A DNA stretch of 64,000 nucleotides from Streptomyces sp. NBC_01235 (GTDB lineage Bacteria; Actinomycetota; Actinomycetes; Streptomycetales; Streptomycetaceae), in the NCBI RefSeq assembly GCF_035989285.1, contig NZ_CP108513.1:3472001-3536000 (forward strand). Direction: 5' to 3'. A program made the translations under genes and the position numbers. Shown in pieces: positions 32,253-40,936 of this stretch. The first letter of the stretch is position 1. Each line of letters starts with the position of its first letter. Under the pieces are notes generated by a model that was given only the letters and a program-made list of their open reading frames with translations, was not told where the DNA came from and did not search any database.

Positions 32253-34067
32253 ATGGGGAGCGACGGGGTGGACCGGCCGGGACCGGTGTACGCGTTCGGA
32301 CTGGCGCGGGACGTGCCCGGTCTGATGCGGGCGTTGGAGTCCGGGGACGCGGCCGAACGCGAGGAGGCGTTGGACTGGCTGGGCTCCGCGATCTGGCGCG
32401 GTGAGGAGGAGTTCTACGCGGCCACCGCCCGTGCCGTGCCCCGGCTGGCCCGGCTCGCCGTGGAGCTGCCCGGCCACCGGACCGACCTGCTGGAACTGCT
32501 GGGCGACCTCGCGAGAAATGCCGAGTTGTACGACGGGCGGGAACCGGTCCGGCAGACCGTGGCGGAGGCGCTGTCGCCCCTGCTCCCTTTCGCGCACGAC
32601 GCCGACACGGACATACGAAGCGCCATGGTGCTGCTGATCGCCGGGTGCGGCCGGGAGCACACCCTGCCACTGCTGCCACTGCTGCGGACCCGGCTCGCCG
32701 AGGAGAGCGACCCGCTGGTGCGAGGCCGGGTGGTGACGGCGCTCGCACTGCTGGACGACAACGGCGACGGCCGGCTGCACGAGCTGCTGGCCGATCCCGA
32801 GCCCCGGGTCGCGCTCGCAGCGGCCGAGGACCTGCTGCGCACCGCCGAACTCCCCCTGCCCGGCACGCTGGTGGACCACTGCGCGCGGGCGTTCGCGGCC
32901 GACCCGCACGAGCCGGAGAGGGTCCTGTGGCCCGAGCCCCACAAGCTGTTCACCGACCGGCTCCTGGAGGACCCGGAGGCCGCGCTGCGGGCCCTCGCCG
33001 GGGGCGTGCCGCTCGCCCTGGAGATCGCCGACCACTGGCGCGACCGCGAGGCCGACGTGCTGCCCTGGGCGCTGCGTGAGATGGAGGGCGAGGCCTGGGA
33101 GCTGTCCCGACTGGCGCAGCTGACCTGCGCCCTGCCGCCGGAGCTGCACGCGCGCGTGCGGGAGCACGTCCTGCCGTACCTGACCGCGGACGGTCCGGCG
33201 CTGCGAGCGGCGGCCCTCACCGCGCTCGCTCGGACCCGGGCACCGGGGGCCGTCGAGGAGGCCGTACGGCTCGTCGAGGAGGCACCCCACCCGTACGACA
33301 CCTTCCGCGCCGCCACCGCGGTGGCCGAGGAGTTCGGGGCGGAGGCACTGCCCGTGGCACGGGCGGTGCTCCGGCGCCTCGACGACGCTCCGCCCTACCT
33401 GCTGGAGCTGCTCGAGCGCTTCCCCGAGGTGGCGGTGGACGCGGTCGAGGAGCTCACCCGGCTGCTCGCCCGCACGGGCACCGGATACCCGCCGGCGGCG
33501 GTGGCCGTGCTGGGCCGGCTGGGGCCCGCCGCGGGTGACCTGGCCGAGCGGGCGCTGCGGGCCTGCGTGACCGAGCGCGAGCATCCCTCGGTCTCGGCGG
33601 TCGCCGCCGTCGCCCACCACCGGGTGAGCGGGGACCCCGAACTCGCCCTGTCCTTCTTCCGGCAGGAGATGACCGCCGGATCAACGGGCCTGGTGATGGA
33701 GTGGGCGAGTGAACTCGGCCCCGCCGCCGCCCCGTTGCTGCCGTTCATCGAGCCGGAGCTCGCCGACGGGTGGCCCCTCGCCGCCCTGGCCGTCTGGCGC
33801 GTCACGGGCCGCACCGAGGACACCGTGGAGCCCTTGGCGCGGCAGGCCGTCGAGTGGAGGAGGTTCTACCCGGGCCGGCCCCACCCCTTGGTGACGCTGA
33901 CGGAGATGGGCCTCGTCCCGCGCTTCGCCGTGGACCCGCTGCGGCAAGGAGCCGACGCTCCGCAGCGGATCGTCCCCGACCTCATGTGCGGCGACGCCCT
34001 GCACCCGGACTACGTGGTCCGCGACGCCGTCCGGAACCTGCTGGCGACCGCGCGGGTCGTCGACTGA
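32253..34067 (+). CDS. HEAT-repeat-like protein
   Basis: 604 residues, all alpha-helical and rich in Leu, Ala, Arg and Glu. Paired helices recur (AEREEALDWLGSAIW, DLLELLGDLARNAE, LVRGRVVTALALLDDNGDGR, LRAAALTALARTRAPGAVEEA), in the manner of HEAT/armadillo repeats across nearly the whole length. There is no signal peptide, membrane helix or catalytic motif. Such solenoids usually mediate protein contacts. It stands between glnII and the winged-helix gene, without evidence of a functional link. Confidence 0.75.
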   Translation: MGSDGVDRPGPVYAFGLARDVPGLMRALESGDAAEREEALDWLGSAIWRGEEEFYAATARAVPRLARLAVELPGHRTDLLELLGDLARNAELYDGREPVRQTVAEALSPLLPFAHDADTDIRSAMVLLIAGCGREHTLPLLPLLRTRLAEESDPLVRGRVVTALALLDDNGDGRLHELLADPEPRVALAAAEDLLRTAELPLPGTLVDHCARAFAADPHEPERVLWPEPHKLFTDRLLEDPEAALRALAGGVPLALEIADHWRDREADVLPWALREMEGEAWELSRLAQLTCALPPELHARVREHVLPYLTADGPALRAAALTALARTRAPGAVEEAVRLVEEAPHPYDTFRAATAVAEEFGAEALPVARAVLRRLDDAPPYLLELLERFPEVAVDAVEELTRLLARTGTGYPPAAVAVLGRLGPAAGDLAERALRACVTEREHPSVSAVAAVAHHRVSGDPELALSFFRQEMTAGSTGLVMEWASELGPAAAPLLPFIEPELADGWPLAALAVWRVTGRTEDTVEPLARQAVEWRRFYPGRPHPLVTLTEMGLVPRFAVDPLRQGADAPQRIVPDLMCGDALHPDYVVRDAVRNLLATARVVD

Positions 34068-34146
34068 CACCGACTGCGCACCACGGAAGCGTCCAAGCTG
34101 TGAGAGAAGGCTCCTGCAACGGGCGGGTGTCTGCTTCAATGGGCCC

Positions 34147-34269
34147 ATGGCCAGCTTCCAGAAGTACACCGCGACGGGTCGCCATGACCTCGAGCCCTTC
34201 TGGCCTTCCCGTCAGCACCACGACTTCGACCGGGTGTGTTGCCGCGCGACGAACGCGTCGGCCCTCTAA
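34147..34269 (+). CDS. Possible 40-residue leader or small protein
   Basis: An ATG-to-TAA ORF begins MASFQKYTATGRHDLEPF and ends with FDRVCCRATNASAL. It contains a His/Arg-rich stretch and a Cys-Cys pair, and lies 82 bp upstream of the winged-helix gene in an otherwise empty 284-bp interval. Streptomyces leader peptides often share an Arg/His/Asp/Cys composition of this kind. There is no strong ribosome-binding site. No other function can be proposed from sequence. Confidence 0.35.
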   Translation: MASFQKYTATGRHDLEPFWPSRQHHDFDRVCCRATNASAL

Positions 34270-34351
34270 AGCCGTACACCCCGGCCTTCGGCCGACGCGA
34301 GACGACGTACGTCCTTCCCGACGAACCCTCGCGCGAAAGAGCTGACCTCTC

Positions 34352-34930
34352 ATGGCGACCACTCGTTCTCTCTCCTCCGCCGCTCTCCCCTCCCCCGTCT
34401 CCCCCGTCCAGAACGCCGCCCGGCACCGACTGCGGGCCGTCGATCCGGACGAGGTGGTACAGGTCGCGGATCTCCTGCCGCCCGGCGCCACCTGGCTGCC
34501 CGCACCGCAGCACACCCTGCCCAGCCTGCCGGGCCGGCCGCCGATGGTCGGCTACCTGGTGCTGATCCCGGCGGACCAGCAGCAGCCGTTCCAGCCGGTC
34601 CCGGTACCGGCGGCCATCCCGGAGCCGGATGCCGGCGAGCCGCTCGTGCGGATCGACTCCGTGCAGCGCACTGCCGAGGTGGACGGGCAGCAACTCGACC
34701 TCACCTACCTGGAGTTCGAGCTGCTCGCGCACCTGGTGGCGTACCCGAACCGGGTGCACACCCGCGACCAGCTCGTCACCACGGTGTGGGGCTACGGCCA
34801 CGTCGGTGACGGCCGCACGGTCGACGTCCACATCGCCCGGCTGCGCCGCAAGCTGGGCGCGCGGTACCGCCAGTCGATCCAGACGGTGCGCCGGGTCGGC
34901 TACAAGTTCACCCCGCCGACCGGCCACTGA
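34352..34930 (+). CDS. Winged-helix DNA-binding protein (OmpR-type effector domain without receiver)
   Basis: 192 residues. The first ~100 are Pro/Gln-rich and not a receiver domain (PPGATWLPAPQHTLPSLP). The last ~90 are a Trans_reg_C winged helix: DLTYLEFELLAHLVAYP, TRDQLVTTVWGYGHVGDGR, VDVHIARLRRKLG and VRRVGYKF. Because it lacks a phosphorylation domain, its activity must be controlled in another way. The Ser/Pro-rich N-terminus could be a sensing or linker region. A small ORF lies upstream. Targets are unknown. Confidence 0.85.
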   Translation: MATTRSLSSAALPSPVSPVQNAARHRLRAVDPDEVVQVADLLPPGATWLPAPQHTLPSLPGRPPMVGYLVLIPADQQQPFQPVPVPAAIPEPDAGEPLVRIDSVQRTAEVDGQQLDLTYLEFELLAHLVAYPNRVHTRDQLVTTVWGYGHVGDGRTVDVHIARLRRKLGARYRQSIQTVRRVGYKFTPPTGH

Positions 34931-34990
34931 CCCTCTGCCCTCAGCAGAGGACGGTTCCGTCCCGCAACCCGGCCGGGCAGAGTCACCGGC

Positions 34991-36028
34991 ATGAGACTTC
35001 TGGTGCTGGGTGGTACGGAGTTCGCGGGACGGGCCGTCGTCGAGGCGGCCCTCGGGCGCGGCTGGGAGGTCACGGTTCTCAACCGGGGGCGGCACACACC
35101 CGCCCCCGGCACCCGGTCGCTGACCGGCGACCGCACCACGCCCGGCGGCCTCGACGCACTCGACGAGGGGGACTGGGACGCCGTCGTCGACACCTGGTCG
35201 GCGGCGCCCCGCGCGGTGCACGAGGCGGCGCGGCTGCTGCGGGGCCGCGCCCGCCGGTACGTGTACGTGTCGAGCTGCTCGGTGTACACCTGGGCCCCGC
35301 CCGCCGGGTACACCGAGGACGCGGCCGTCGTCGAGGGCGCCGAACCCGACGCCGAGCAGACCGACTACGCCCGGGACAAGCGCGGCGGCGAGCTGGCCGT
35401 CGTCGACGCCTTCGGCGCGGAGCACTCCGTCCTCGTACGGGCCGGGCTGATCCTGGGCCCGTACGAGAACGTCGGCCGGCTGCCCTGGTGGCTGTCCCGG
35501 ATCGCCCGCGGCGGCCCGGTCCTCGCACCCGGTCCGCGCGACCTGCCCCTGCAGTACGTCGACGTCCGCGACCTCGCGGAGTGGATCCTCGGGGCGGTCG
35601 AGCGGGAGCTGAACGGGCCGTACAACCTGATGAGCCGCCAAGGGCACGCCACCATAGGCGAGTTGCTCGACGCATGCGTCCGGGTGACCGGTTCGGCGGC
35701 CGAACTGCGCTGGATGGCCCCGGAGGTCATCCTCGACGCGGGCATCGAACCGTGGACCGAGCTGCCCGTGTGGGTGCCGCCGGGCAGCGACATGCACGAC
35801 GCCCTGCACGCGGCTGACGTCTCACGGGCCGTCGCGACAGGGCTCGACTGCCGTCCGGTCGCGGAGACCGTCGCCGACACCTGGAGCTGGCTGCGGTCGA
35901 TCGGCGGGACGGCACCCCAGCGCCCCGACCGCATCCGCAAGGGCCTGGACCCGGAGGTGGAGGCGAAGGTGCTCGCGGTCGGCACGGGTGGACCCGACCT
36001 GGAGGGTGTATCTGACACCACCCCCTGA
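34991..36028 (+). CDS. NAD-dependent epimerase/dehydratase (atypical SDR)
   Basis: 345 residues. The NAD(P)-binding loop is RLLVLGGTEFAGRAVVEAAL, a GGTxFxG type. YVYVSSCSVYTWAPP holds the strand and Ser region, and YARDKRGGE has the Tyr and Lys of the YxxxK motif. The family includes isoflavone reductase-like and CSP41-like SDRs; the substrate is unknown. It follows the winged-helix gene by 60 bp and precedes the sensor kinase gene by 52 bp, possibly all co-transcribed. Confidence 0.82.
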   Translation: MRLLVLGGTEFAGRAVVEAALGRGWEVTVLNRGRHTPAPGTRSLTGDRTTPGGLDALDEGDWDAVVDTWSAAPRAVHEAARLLRGRARRYVYVSSCSVYTWAPPAGYTEDAAVVEGAEPDAEQTDYARDKRGGELAVVDAFGAEHSVLVRAGLILGPYENVGRLPWWLSRIARGGPVLAPGPRDLPLQYVDVRDLAEWILGAVERELNGPYNLMSRQGHATIGELLDACVRVTGSAAELRWMAPEVILDAGIEPWTELPVWVPPGSDMHDALHAADVSRAVATGLDCRPVAETVADTWSWLRSIGGTAPQRPDRIRKGLDPEVEAKVLAVGTGGPDLEGVSDTTP

Positions 36029-36080
36029 TCCGGGGCCTCGGCCCAGTGCCCCCCGCCCGCGGTGCGGCCAGACTGATGGC

Positions 36081-37352
36081 ATGAACACCAACACTCAACG
36101 CGGCGGCGCCCGCGCCCGCATCCGTGAGGTGGTGCTGGCCGCCGTACAGGGGCTCGTGCTGGCGATCGTGCTCCTGCCCATAGGCGTCCTGTGCTTCATC
36201 CTGACCCTGGTGTCCATAGGTCTTGTCCCGATCGGCATCGGCATCGTCACCACCCCGGCGGTCCTGACCGCCGTACGGCGGGTCGCGGACACCCGGCGAG
36301 AGCTCGCGGCCGAGTGGGGCGGGGTGCGGATCCTGTCGGCATACCGGCCACTCCCCGAGGGCGCCAACCCGTGGACGCGCACCTTCGGGATGCTGCGTGA
36401 TCCGCAGACCTGGCGGGACGTGCTGTGGCTGCCGGTGGACATGACGGCGGGCTTCGTCACGGCCCTCCTCCCGGCCGTCCTGCTCTTCTACCCCATCGAG
36501 GGGTTCGCGGTGGCGGCTGGGTGGTGGCGGGTGCTCGCGGACGGCGGGACCTACTGGTACGGCTTCGTGCCGGTCACCGACCAGCCGTCCGCGCTCGGCG
36601 CGGCCGCCACCGCCGCGGTGCTGCTGGTCGCCGCCTACCGCCTCACCCCGCGCTTGTTGACCGTCCACTTCCGGCTCACCCGGGCCGTCCTCGGCGCGAG
36701 CCACGGTGAACTCACCGAGCGCGTACGGGTCTTGACCGAGACCCGGCGGGACGCCGTGGACACGTCCGCCGCCGAACTGCGGCGCATCGAACGGGATCTG
36801 CACGACGGCGCCCAGGCCCGGCTGGTGGCCATGGGCATGGACCTCGGCACCGTCGAGATGCTCCTCGACAAGAACCCGGAGAAGGCCAAGGAGCTGCTCG
36901 CGCAGGCCCGTCAGTCGTCCGCCGAGGCGCTCTCCGAACTGCGCGACCTGGTGCGCGGCATCCACCCGCCCGTGCTGGCCGAGCGTGGACTGGGCGACGC
37001 CGTAAGGGCGTTGGCACTGCGGCTGCCGGTCGCCACGGAGGTGACCGTGGAGCTCCCGCGCCGGGCCGAGGCGCCCGTGGAGTCGGCGGCCTACTTCGCG
37101 GTGAGCGAGGTGCTCACCAACGCGGTCAAGCACTCCGGCGCCGACCGGATCTGGGTCGACCTGCACCACGCGGACTGCCATCTGCGGATCTCCGTCACCG
37201 ACAACGGAAAGGGCGGCGCGCTCGTCGGGGCCGGTTCGGGCCTGGCCGGCATCGAGCGGCGGCTGGGTACATTCGACGGCGTCCTGGCCGTCAGCTCCCC
37301 CGCCGGCGGTCCCACCATGGTGACCATGGAGATCCCTTGCGTGTTGTCCTAG
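36081..37352 (+). CDS. Sensor histidine kinase (NarL-partner type)
   Basis: 423 residues from ATG 36081. Two membrane-helix groups occur in the first ~210 residues (AVQGLVLAIVLLPIGVLCFI, GIGIVTTPAVLTAV; FVTALLPAVLLFYPIEGF; GAAATAAVLLVAAYRL), forming a putative sensor of the DUF/"Sensor" type. The phosphoacceptor is in RRIERDLHDGAQARLV (HisKA_3), and the ATPase domain has SEVLTNAVKHSGAD and TDNGKGG. It overlaps the response regulator gene by 16 bp, so the pair is translationally coupled. The stimulus is unknown, but a membrane-embedded sensor suggests envelope stress. Confidence 0.92.
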   Translation: MNTNTQRGGARARIREVVLAAVQGLVLAIVLLPIGVLCFILTLVSIGLVPIGIGIVTTPAVLTAVRRVADTRRELAAEWGGVRILSAYRPLPEGANPWTRTFGMLRDPQTWRDVLWLPVDMTAGFVTALLPAVLLFYPIEGFAVAAGWWRVLADGGTYWYGFVPVTDQPSALGAAATAAVLLVAAYRLTPRLLTVHFRLTRAVLGASHGELTERVRVLTETRRDAVDTSAAELRRIERDLHDGAQARLVAMGMDLGTVEMLLDKNPEKAKELLAQARQSSAEALSELRDLVRGIHPPVLAERGLGDAVRALALRLPVATEVTVELPRRAEAPVESAAYFAVSEVLTNAVKHSGADRIWVDLHHADCHLRISVTDNGKGGALVGAGSGLAGIERRLGTFDGVLAVSSPAGGPTMVTMEIPCVLS

Positions 37353-37993
37353 CCGAGGACCTCTTCCTGCTGCGGGACGGTCTCGTCCGGCTGCTGGAGG
37401 CCTACGACTTCGAGATCGCCGCCGCCGTAGAGAGCGGGCCCGAACTGGAGCGGGCCCTCGCCGAACTGGAGCCGGACGTCGCCGTCGTCGACGTCCGGCT
37501 TCCGCCCACGCACACCGACGAGGGCCTGCAGTGCGCCCTGGAGGCCCGCCGCAGGAAACCCGGGCTGCCGGTGCTGGTCCTCTCCCAGCATGTCGAGCAG
37601 CTGTACGCGCGCGAGCTGCTCGCCGACGGCAGCGGCGGGATCGGCTATCTGCTGAAGGACCGGGTGTTCGACGCGGAGCAGTTCGTGGACGCCGTTCGGC
37701 GGGTCGCGGCGGGCGGTACGGCGATGGACCCCCAGGTGATCCAGCAGCTGCTGGCCCGGCGCTCGGGTGACGGAGAGGGGCCGGTGGACCGGCTCACTCC
37801 GCGCGAACGGGAGGTCATGGAGCTCATGGCGCAGGGCAGGTCGAACGCGGCGATCGCCGCCAAAATGGTCGTCACCGAGCGGGCCGTCGCCAAGCACACC
37901 GCGAACATTTTTCTGAAGCTGGGTTTGGAGGTCTCCGACGACGACAACCGCAGGGTACTGGCGGTGCTGGCCTATCTGGACCGGGATCGGTGA
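37337..37993 (+). CDS. LuxR/NarL-type response regulator
   Basis: 218 residues. The receiver has Glu7-Asp8 and the phosphoacceptor Asp52 (VAVVDVRLPP), then a GGIGYLLKDR switch Lys. The HTH is LTPREREVMELMAQGRSNAAIA through VTERAVAKHTANIFLKL. The start is an unusual TTG (37337), with GGAGAT at 37328-37333 as ribosome-binding site inside the kinase gene. It should be phosphorylated by the overlapping kinase. Targets are unknown. Confidence 0.92.
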   Translation: MRVVLAEDLFLLRDGLVRLLEAYDFEIAAAVESGPELERALAELEPDVAVVDVRLPPTHTDEGLQCALEARRRKPGLPVLVLSQHVEQLYARELLADGSGGIGYLLKDRVFDAEQFVDAVRRVAAGGTAMDPQVIQQLLARRSGDGEGPVDRLTPREREVMELMAQGRSNAAIAAKMVVTERAVAKHTANIFLKLGLEVSDDDNRRVLAVLAYLDRDR

Positions 37994-38165
37994 GCAGTTC
38001 AACTGCTGTGCACTGTGAGGGCGTTGAGGGTGGTTTGTCGTACGGACCTCTCATCAATTTCTGAGAAGGCTGAACACCTCTGGGGCGACGTTCGTAAGTG
38101 AGGGGGCAGCTTCACTCCTGTCGGGCGCCTCGATGCTGCCCCGCAAGGAAGTCAGAGGAGTTCAG

Positions 38166-39719
38166 ATGGGACGCAACACACGTAAACGCCGTTCGTCGGT
38201 GACCACCAAGGTCGTGGCAGCATCGGCGGCCCTAGCGCTCGGTGGGGGCGGGCTGATCTGGGCGAACTTCTACGCCTCGGCAAATGATTCGAACAGCTCG
38301 GGCCAGAACTCGACCTATGCCGCCACCGCGGGTGCGCAGGTCGCCACCATCTCCTGCCCCGATGTGGGGCAGAAGCTGACGAACGTTCCGGACCGGGCCA
38401 AGCAGGGTGTCGCGACCGAGCTGGCGAACCTCGACAAGCAGATCACCGAGGCCTACACCCGGCTCGCCTCCACACGCCAGGCCCAGGCGGGCGACTCCGG
38501 GTTCGTCCAGAACGCGATCGTCGGCCCCCTCAAGGAGAAGCGGGCCGCCACGATCGACCGCATCCGGATCGACATCCAGCGCGTCGGCGGCCAGTTCAAC
38601 AACCAGCTGAGCCAGCTCGCGGCCTGCACCACGCAGGCGGCGAACACCAACGCGGGCCAGGCGGGCGGCCAGCAGCAAAACGGCGGCCAGCAGCAGAATG
38701 GTGGCCAGCAGCAGAATGGTGGCCAGCAGCAGAACGGCGGCCAGAACAACGGCGGTAACGGCCAGCAGCAGAACGGCCAGGGCGGCAACGGCCCGGTCGC
38801 CGCTGACTTCGTGGACATCACGAAGGTCCAGGGCAACGCGCAGCTGGGCGTGGGCCAGAACGGTCTCCCCGCGAACGGCAACAGCGGTTCCAGGGGCACC
38901 TTCACCTCGAACTGCGGCACCAACCAGAACAAGAACCACAACACCGACAACGTGATCGTCGCCCCCGGTGTCGCCAACGGCGCCCACCACCTGCACGACT
39001 ACGTCGGCAACCAGAACAACGACGCCTTCGCGAGCGACCAGGAACTTGCCGGGGCCGGCACCAGCTGCCAGAACCAGGGCGACAAGTCCTCGTACTTCTG
39101 GCCGGTCATCCGTGTCCAGGACGGCACGCAGGACTTCGACCAGAACAACGACGGCGGCGGCAAGGAGGGCAACGTCGGCAAGATCCTGCTGCCGGCCCAG
39201 GCGCAGCTGAAGTTCGTCGGCAACAAGAAGGGCAACGTCGTCGCGATGCCGACGGCCCTGCGCATCATCACCGGTGACGCCAAGGCCTTCGTCAACGGCA
39301 ACGCCAACGCCAACGTGAACTGGAGCTGCACCGGCTTCGAGAACAAGGTGCAGCTGGAGAACCAGTACCCGATCTGCCCGCAGGGCAGCCAGGTCGTCCG
39401 CACGACCAACTTCCAGAGCTGCTGGGACGGCAAGAACATCGACAGCGCCAACCACCGCACGCACGTGGCGTTCGCCCAGGCCGACGGCACCTGCGCCAAC
39501 GGCTTCAAGGCGATCCCGCAGCTCCAGGTCCGGCTGGTCTACAACGTTCCGGCCCCGAAGCTCCAGAACGGCACGGTGGTGAACCCGTACGCGGTGGACA
39601 CCTTCCCGGAGAACCTGCACAAGCCGATCACCGACCACAACGACTTCATCAACTTCTTCTCCACGAACCTGATGAACAAGATGGTCAACTGCATCAACAC
39701 CGGCAAGAAGTGCAAGTGA
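38166..39719 (+). CDS. Secreted DUF1996 protein with Gln/Asn/Gly repeats
   Basis: 517 residues from ATG 38166 with GAGGAG upstream. A basic N-terminus and hydrophobic segment ([17 protein letters not shown]) export it. Residues ~50-165 are helical ([18 protein letters not shown]). A QQQNGG repeat tract spans ~167-208 (DNA 38664-38790). The C-terminal ~300 residues are DUF1996 ([37 protein letters not shown]), with several His and Cys residues. DUF1996 is known in fungi and actinobacteria without a clear activity. It is followed by a strong bidirectional terminator. Confidence 0.85.
   Translation: MGRNTRKRRSSVTTKVVAASAALALGGGGLIWANFYASANDSNSSGQNSTYAATAGAQVATISCPDVGQKLTNVPDRAKQGVATELANLDKQITEAYTRLASTRQAQAGDSGFVQNAIVGPLKEKRAATIDRIRIDIQRVGGQFNNQLSQLAACTTQAANTNAGQAGGQQQNGGQQQNGGQQQNGGQQQNGGQNNGGNGQQQNGQGGNGPVAADFVDITKVQGNAQLGVGQNGLPANGNSGSRGTFTSNCGTNQNKNHNTDNVIVAPGVANGAHHLHDYVGNQNNDAFASDQELAGAGTSCQNQGDKSSYFWPVIRVQDGTQDFDQNNDGGGKEGNVGKILLPAQAQLKFVGNKKGNVVAMPTALRIITGDAKAFVNGNANANVNWSCTGFENKVQLENQYPICPQGSQVVRTTNFQSCWDGKNIDSANHRTHVAFAQADGTCANGFKAIPQLQVRLVYNVPAPKLQNGTVVNPYAVDTFPENLHKPITDHNDFINFFSTNLMNKMVNCINTGKKCK
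38667..38745. repeat. 18-bp coding tandem repeats (GGCCAGCAGCAGAAYGGY)
   Basis: At least four near-exact 18-bp units encode QQQNGG-type repeats in the DUF1996 protein, so copy number may vary between strains. Confidence 0.8.
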
Positions 39720-39729
39720 CGGTCTGACC

Positions 39730-39768
39730 GCACACTGAAGGTCGCACGCTGAAGACCGCACACCGAAA
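39730..39768. repeat. Three imperfect 14-bp repeats (CGCACACTGAAG type)
   Basis: CGCACACTGAAG, CGCACGCTGAAG and CGCACACCGAAAG are spaced 14 bp apart immediately before the terminator of the DUF1996 gene. Confidence 0.6.
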
Positions 39769-39802
39769 GGCCGGCGGTGAGGAATCCTCACCGCCGGCCT
39801 TT
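39766..39802. terminator. Bidirectional terminator with 18-bp stem
   Basis: Perfect 18-bp arms (39766-39783 and 39785-39802) with AAA and TTT ends lie between the convergent DUF1996 and lipoprotein genes. Confidence 0.9.
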
Positions 39803-39834
39803 GTGCTGCCCGCTTTCAGTCAGCGGGCGTTGAG

Positions 39835-40275
39835 TCAGTGAGCGGAGTGCGAGGCGCCTTCCGAGGGCTCGTGCGAGGTGTGCGCGGAGTGGTCGGTGCC
39901 CTCCTCGATGTCACCGCCGAGCGTCTTGCGCAGTGTCGTCACGGTGCTGGTCTCCTCGCCCACGGCCACCCACTTGCGACCGACCAGGTAGTGACCGCCG
40001 TAGTCCTTGGCCCCGTTGATCCACTCGCGCTGGCCGCGGTCGGTGGCGAACGTCAGCAGGATGAACTTGCCGACGTCGTTCTTGCAGAGCGCCTGGCGCA
40101 GCTCGTCGGCGTCGGTCTGCATGTCGGGCGTGCACTTCACCTGGGCAGCGATGTGCTCCAGACTGCCGGTCGCCGTCTGCGGAACTGCGGCCTCCTTGTC
40201 GCCGGAAGCGCATCCCGCCAGCAGCAGCGCCGCCGCGGCGGCCGCCGTCGCGAGCATCGGTCGGGTCACCTTCAT
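39835..40275 (-). CDS. Lipoprotein of unknown function, His-rich tail
   Basis: 146 residues. The signal peptide ends in the lipobox LLAGC (Cys22), so it should be lipid-anchored outside the membrane. The body (HIAAQVKCTPDMQTDADELR, CKNDVGKFILLTFATDRGQRE) has a likely disulfide pair. The last ~25 residues are rich in His, Ser and Glu (DHSAHTSHEPSEGASHSAH) and could bind metal. It is divergent from the TPR-like gene. Function unknown. Confidence 0.8.
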   Translation of the reverse strand: MKVTRPMLATAAAAAALLLAGCASGDKEAAVPQTATGSLEHIAAQVKCTPDMQTDADELRQALCKNDVGKFILLTFATDRGQREWINGAKDYGGHYLVGRKWVAVGEETSTVTTLRKTLGGDIEEGTDHSAHTSHEPSEGASHSAH

Positions 40276-40376
40276 CTGTTCCTCCCTGCAAGAGCCTCGC
40301 TCTGGATACGGCTCCCGCGTGCGGTGCGCTCAAAATACCGGTGCCCCACCCGGCACACCCGTGCGAGAGTGTGCCG

Positions 40377-40886
40377 GTGAACCATGACTGGGAAGATCGC
40401 GTGACCGCCGCCTGGGCCACCTTCGACGAGTACCCGGAGGAGCGGGCCGCCGACTTCCGCGCCGTGATCGACGCGCTCGTCGCCGAACTCCCCGAGGGCA
40501 GCCCGCTCGGCCCCTTCGAGCAGGCCTGCGCCTGGGACTCGACCGGCCACAGCGACAAGGCGGCACCCCTCTACCGGGAGGCGCTCGCCCGTGGCCTGAG
40601 CGACGTCAGCGGTTACAAGGGACGTCGGGCGAAGATCCAGCTCTCCAGTTCCCTCCGCAACATCGGACAGGCCGAGGAGGGCGTCAAGCTCCTCACCCCC
40701 GAACTGGACGGCCCGTCCGACGAGTTGGACGACGCCGTACGCGCCTGTCTGGCGCTGTGCCTGTCGAGTCTGGGCCGCGACCGCGAGGGCCTGTCCCTGG
40801 TCCTCGGCGCGCTGGCGCCCCATCTGCCGCGCTACCAGCGCTCGATGGCGAACTACGCACGGGCGCTGACCGACCCGCAGGAGTGA
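40377..40886 (+). CDS. Small TPR-like protein
   Basis: 169 residues from GTG 40377. HDWEDRVTAAWATFDEYPEER, FEQACAWDSTGHSDKAAPLYREAL and YKGRRAKIQLSSSLRNIGQAEEGVKLL match the TPR_5 tetratricopeptide family of short soluble proteins. It has no catalytic or membrane features and probably mediates protein contacts. A -10-like GAGAGT 6 nt before the GTG hints at a leaderless mRNA. The start could also be a few codons upstream. Confidence 0.72.
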   Translation: MNHDWEDRVTAAWATFDEYPEERAADFRAVIDALVAELPEGSPLGPFEQACAWDSTGHSDKAAPLYREALARGLSDVSGYKGRRAKIQLSSSLRNIGQAEEGVKLLTPELDGPSDELDDAVRACLALCLSSLGRDREGLSLVLGALAPHLPRYQRSMANYARALTDPQE

Positions 40887-40936
40887 CTCACCCGGACGGC
40901 CGGTGACCAACCACCACCGCGCTCGTTCTGCTGGAC

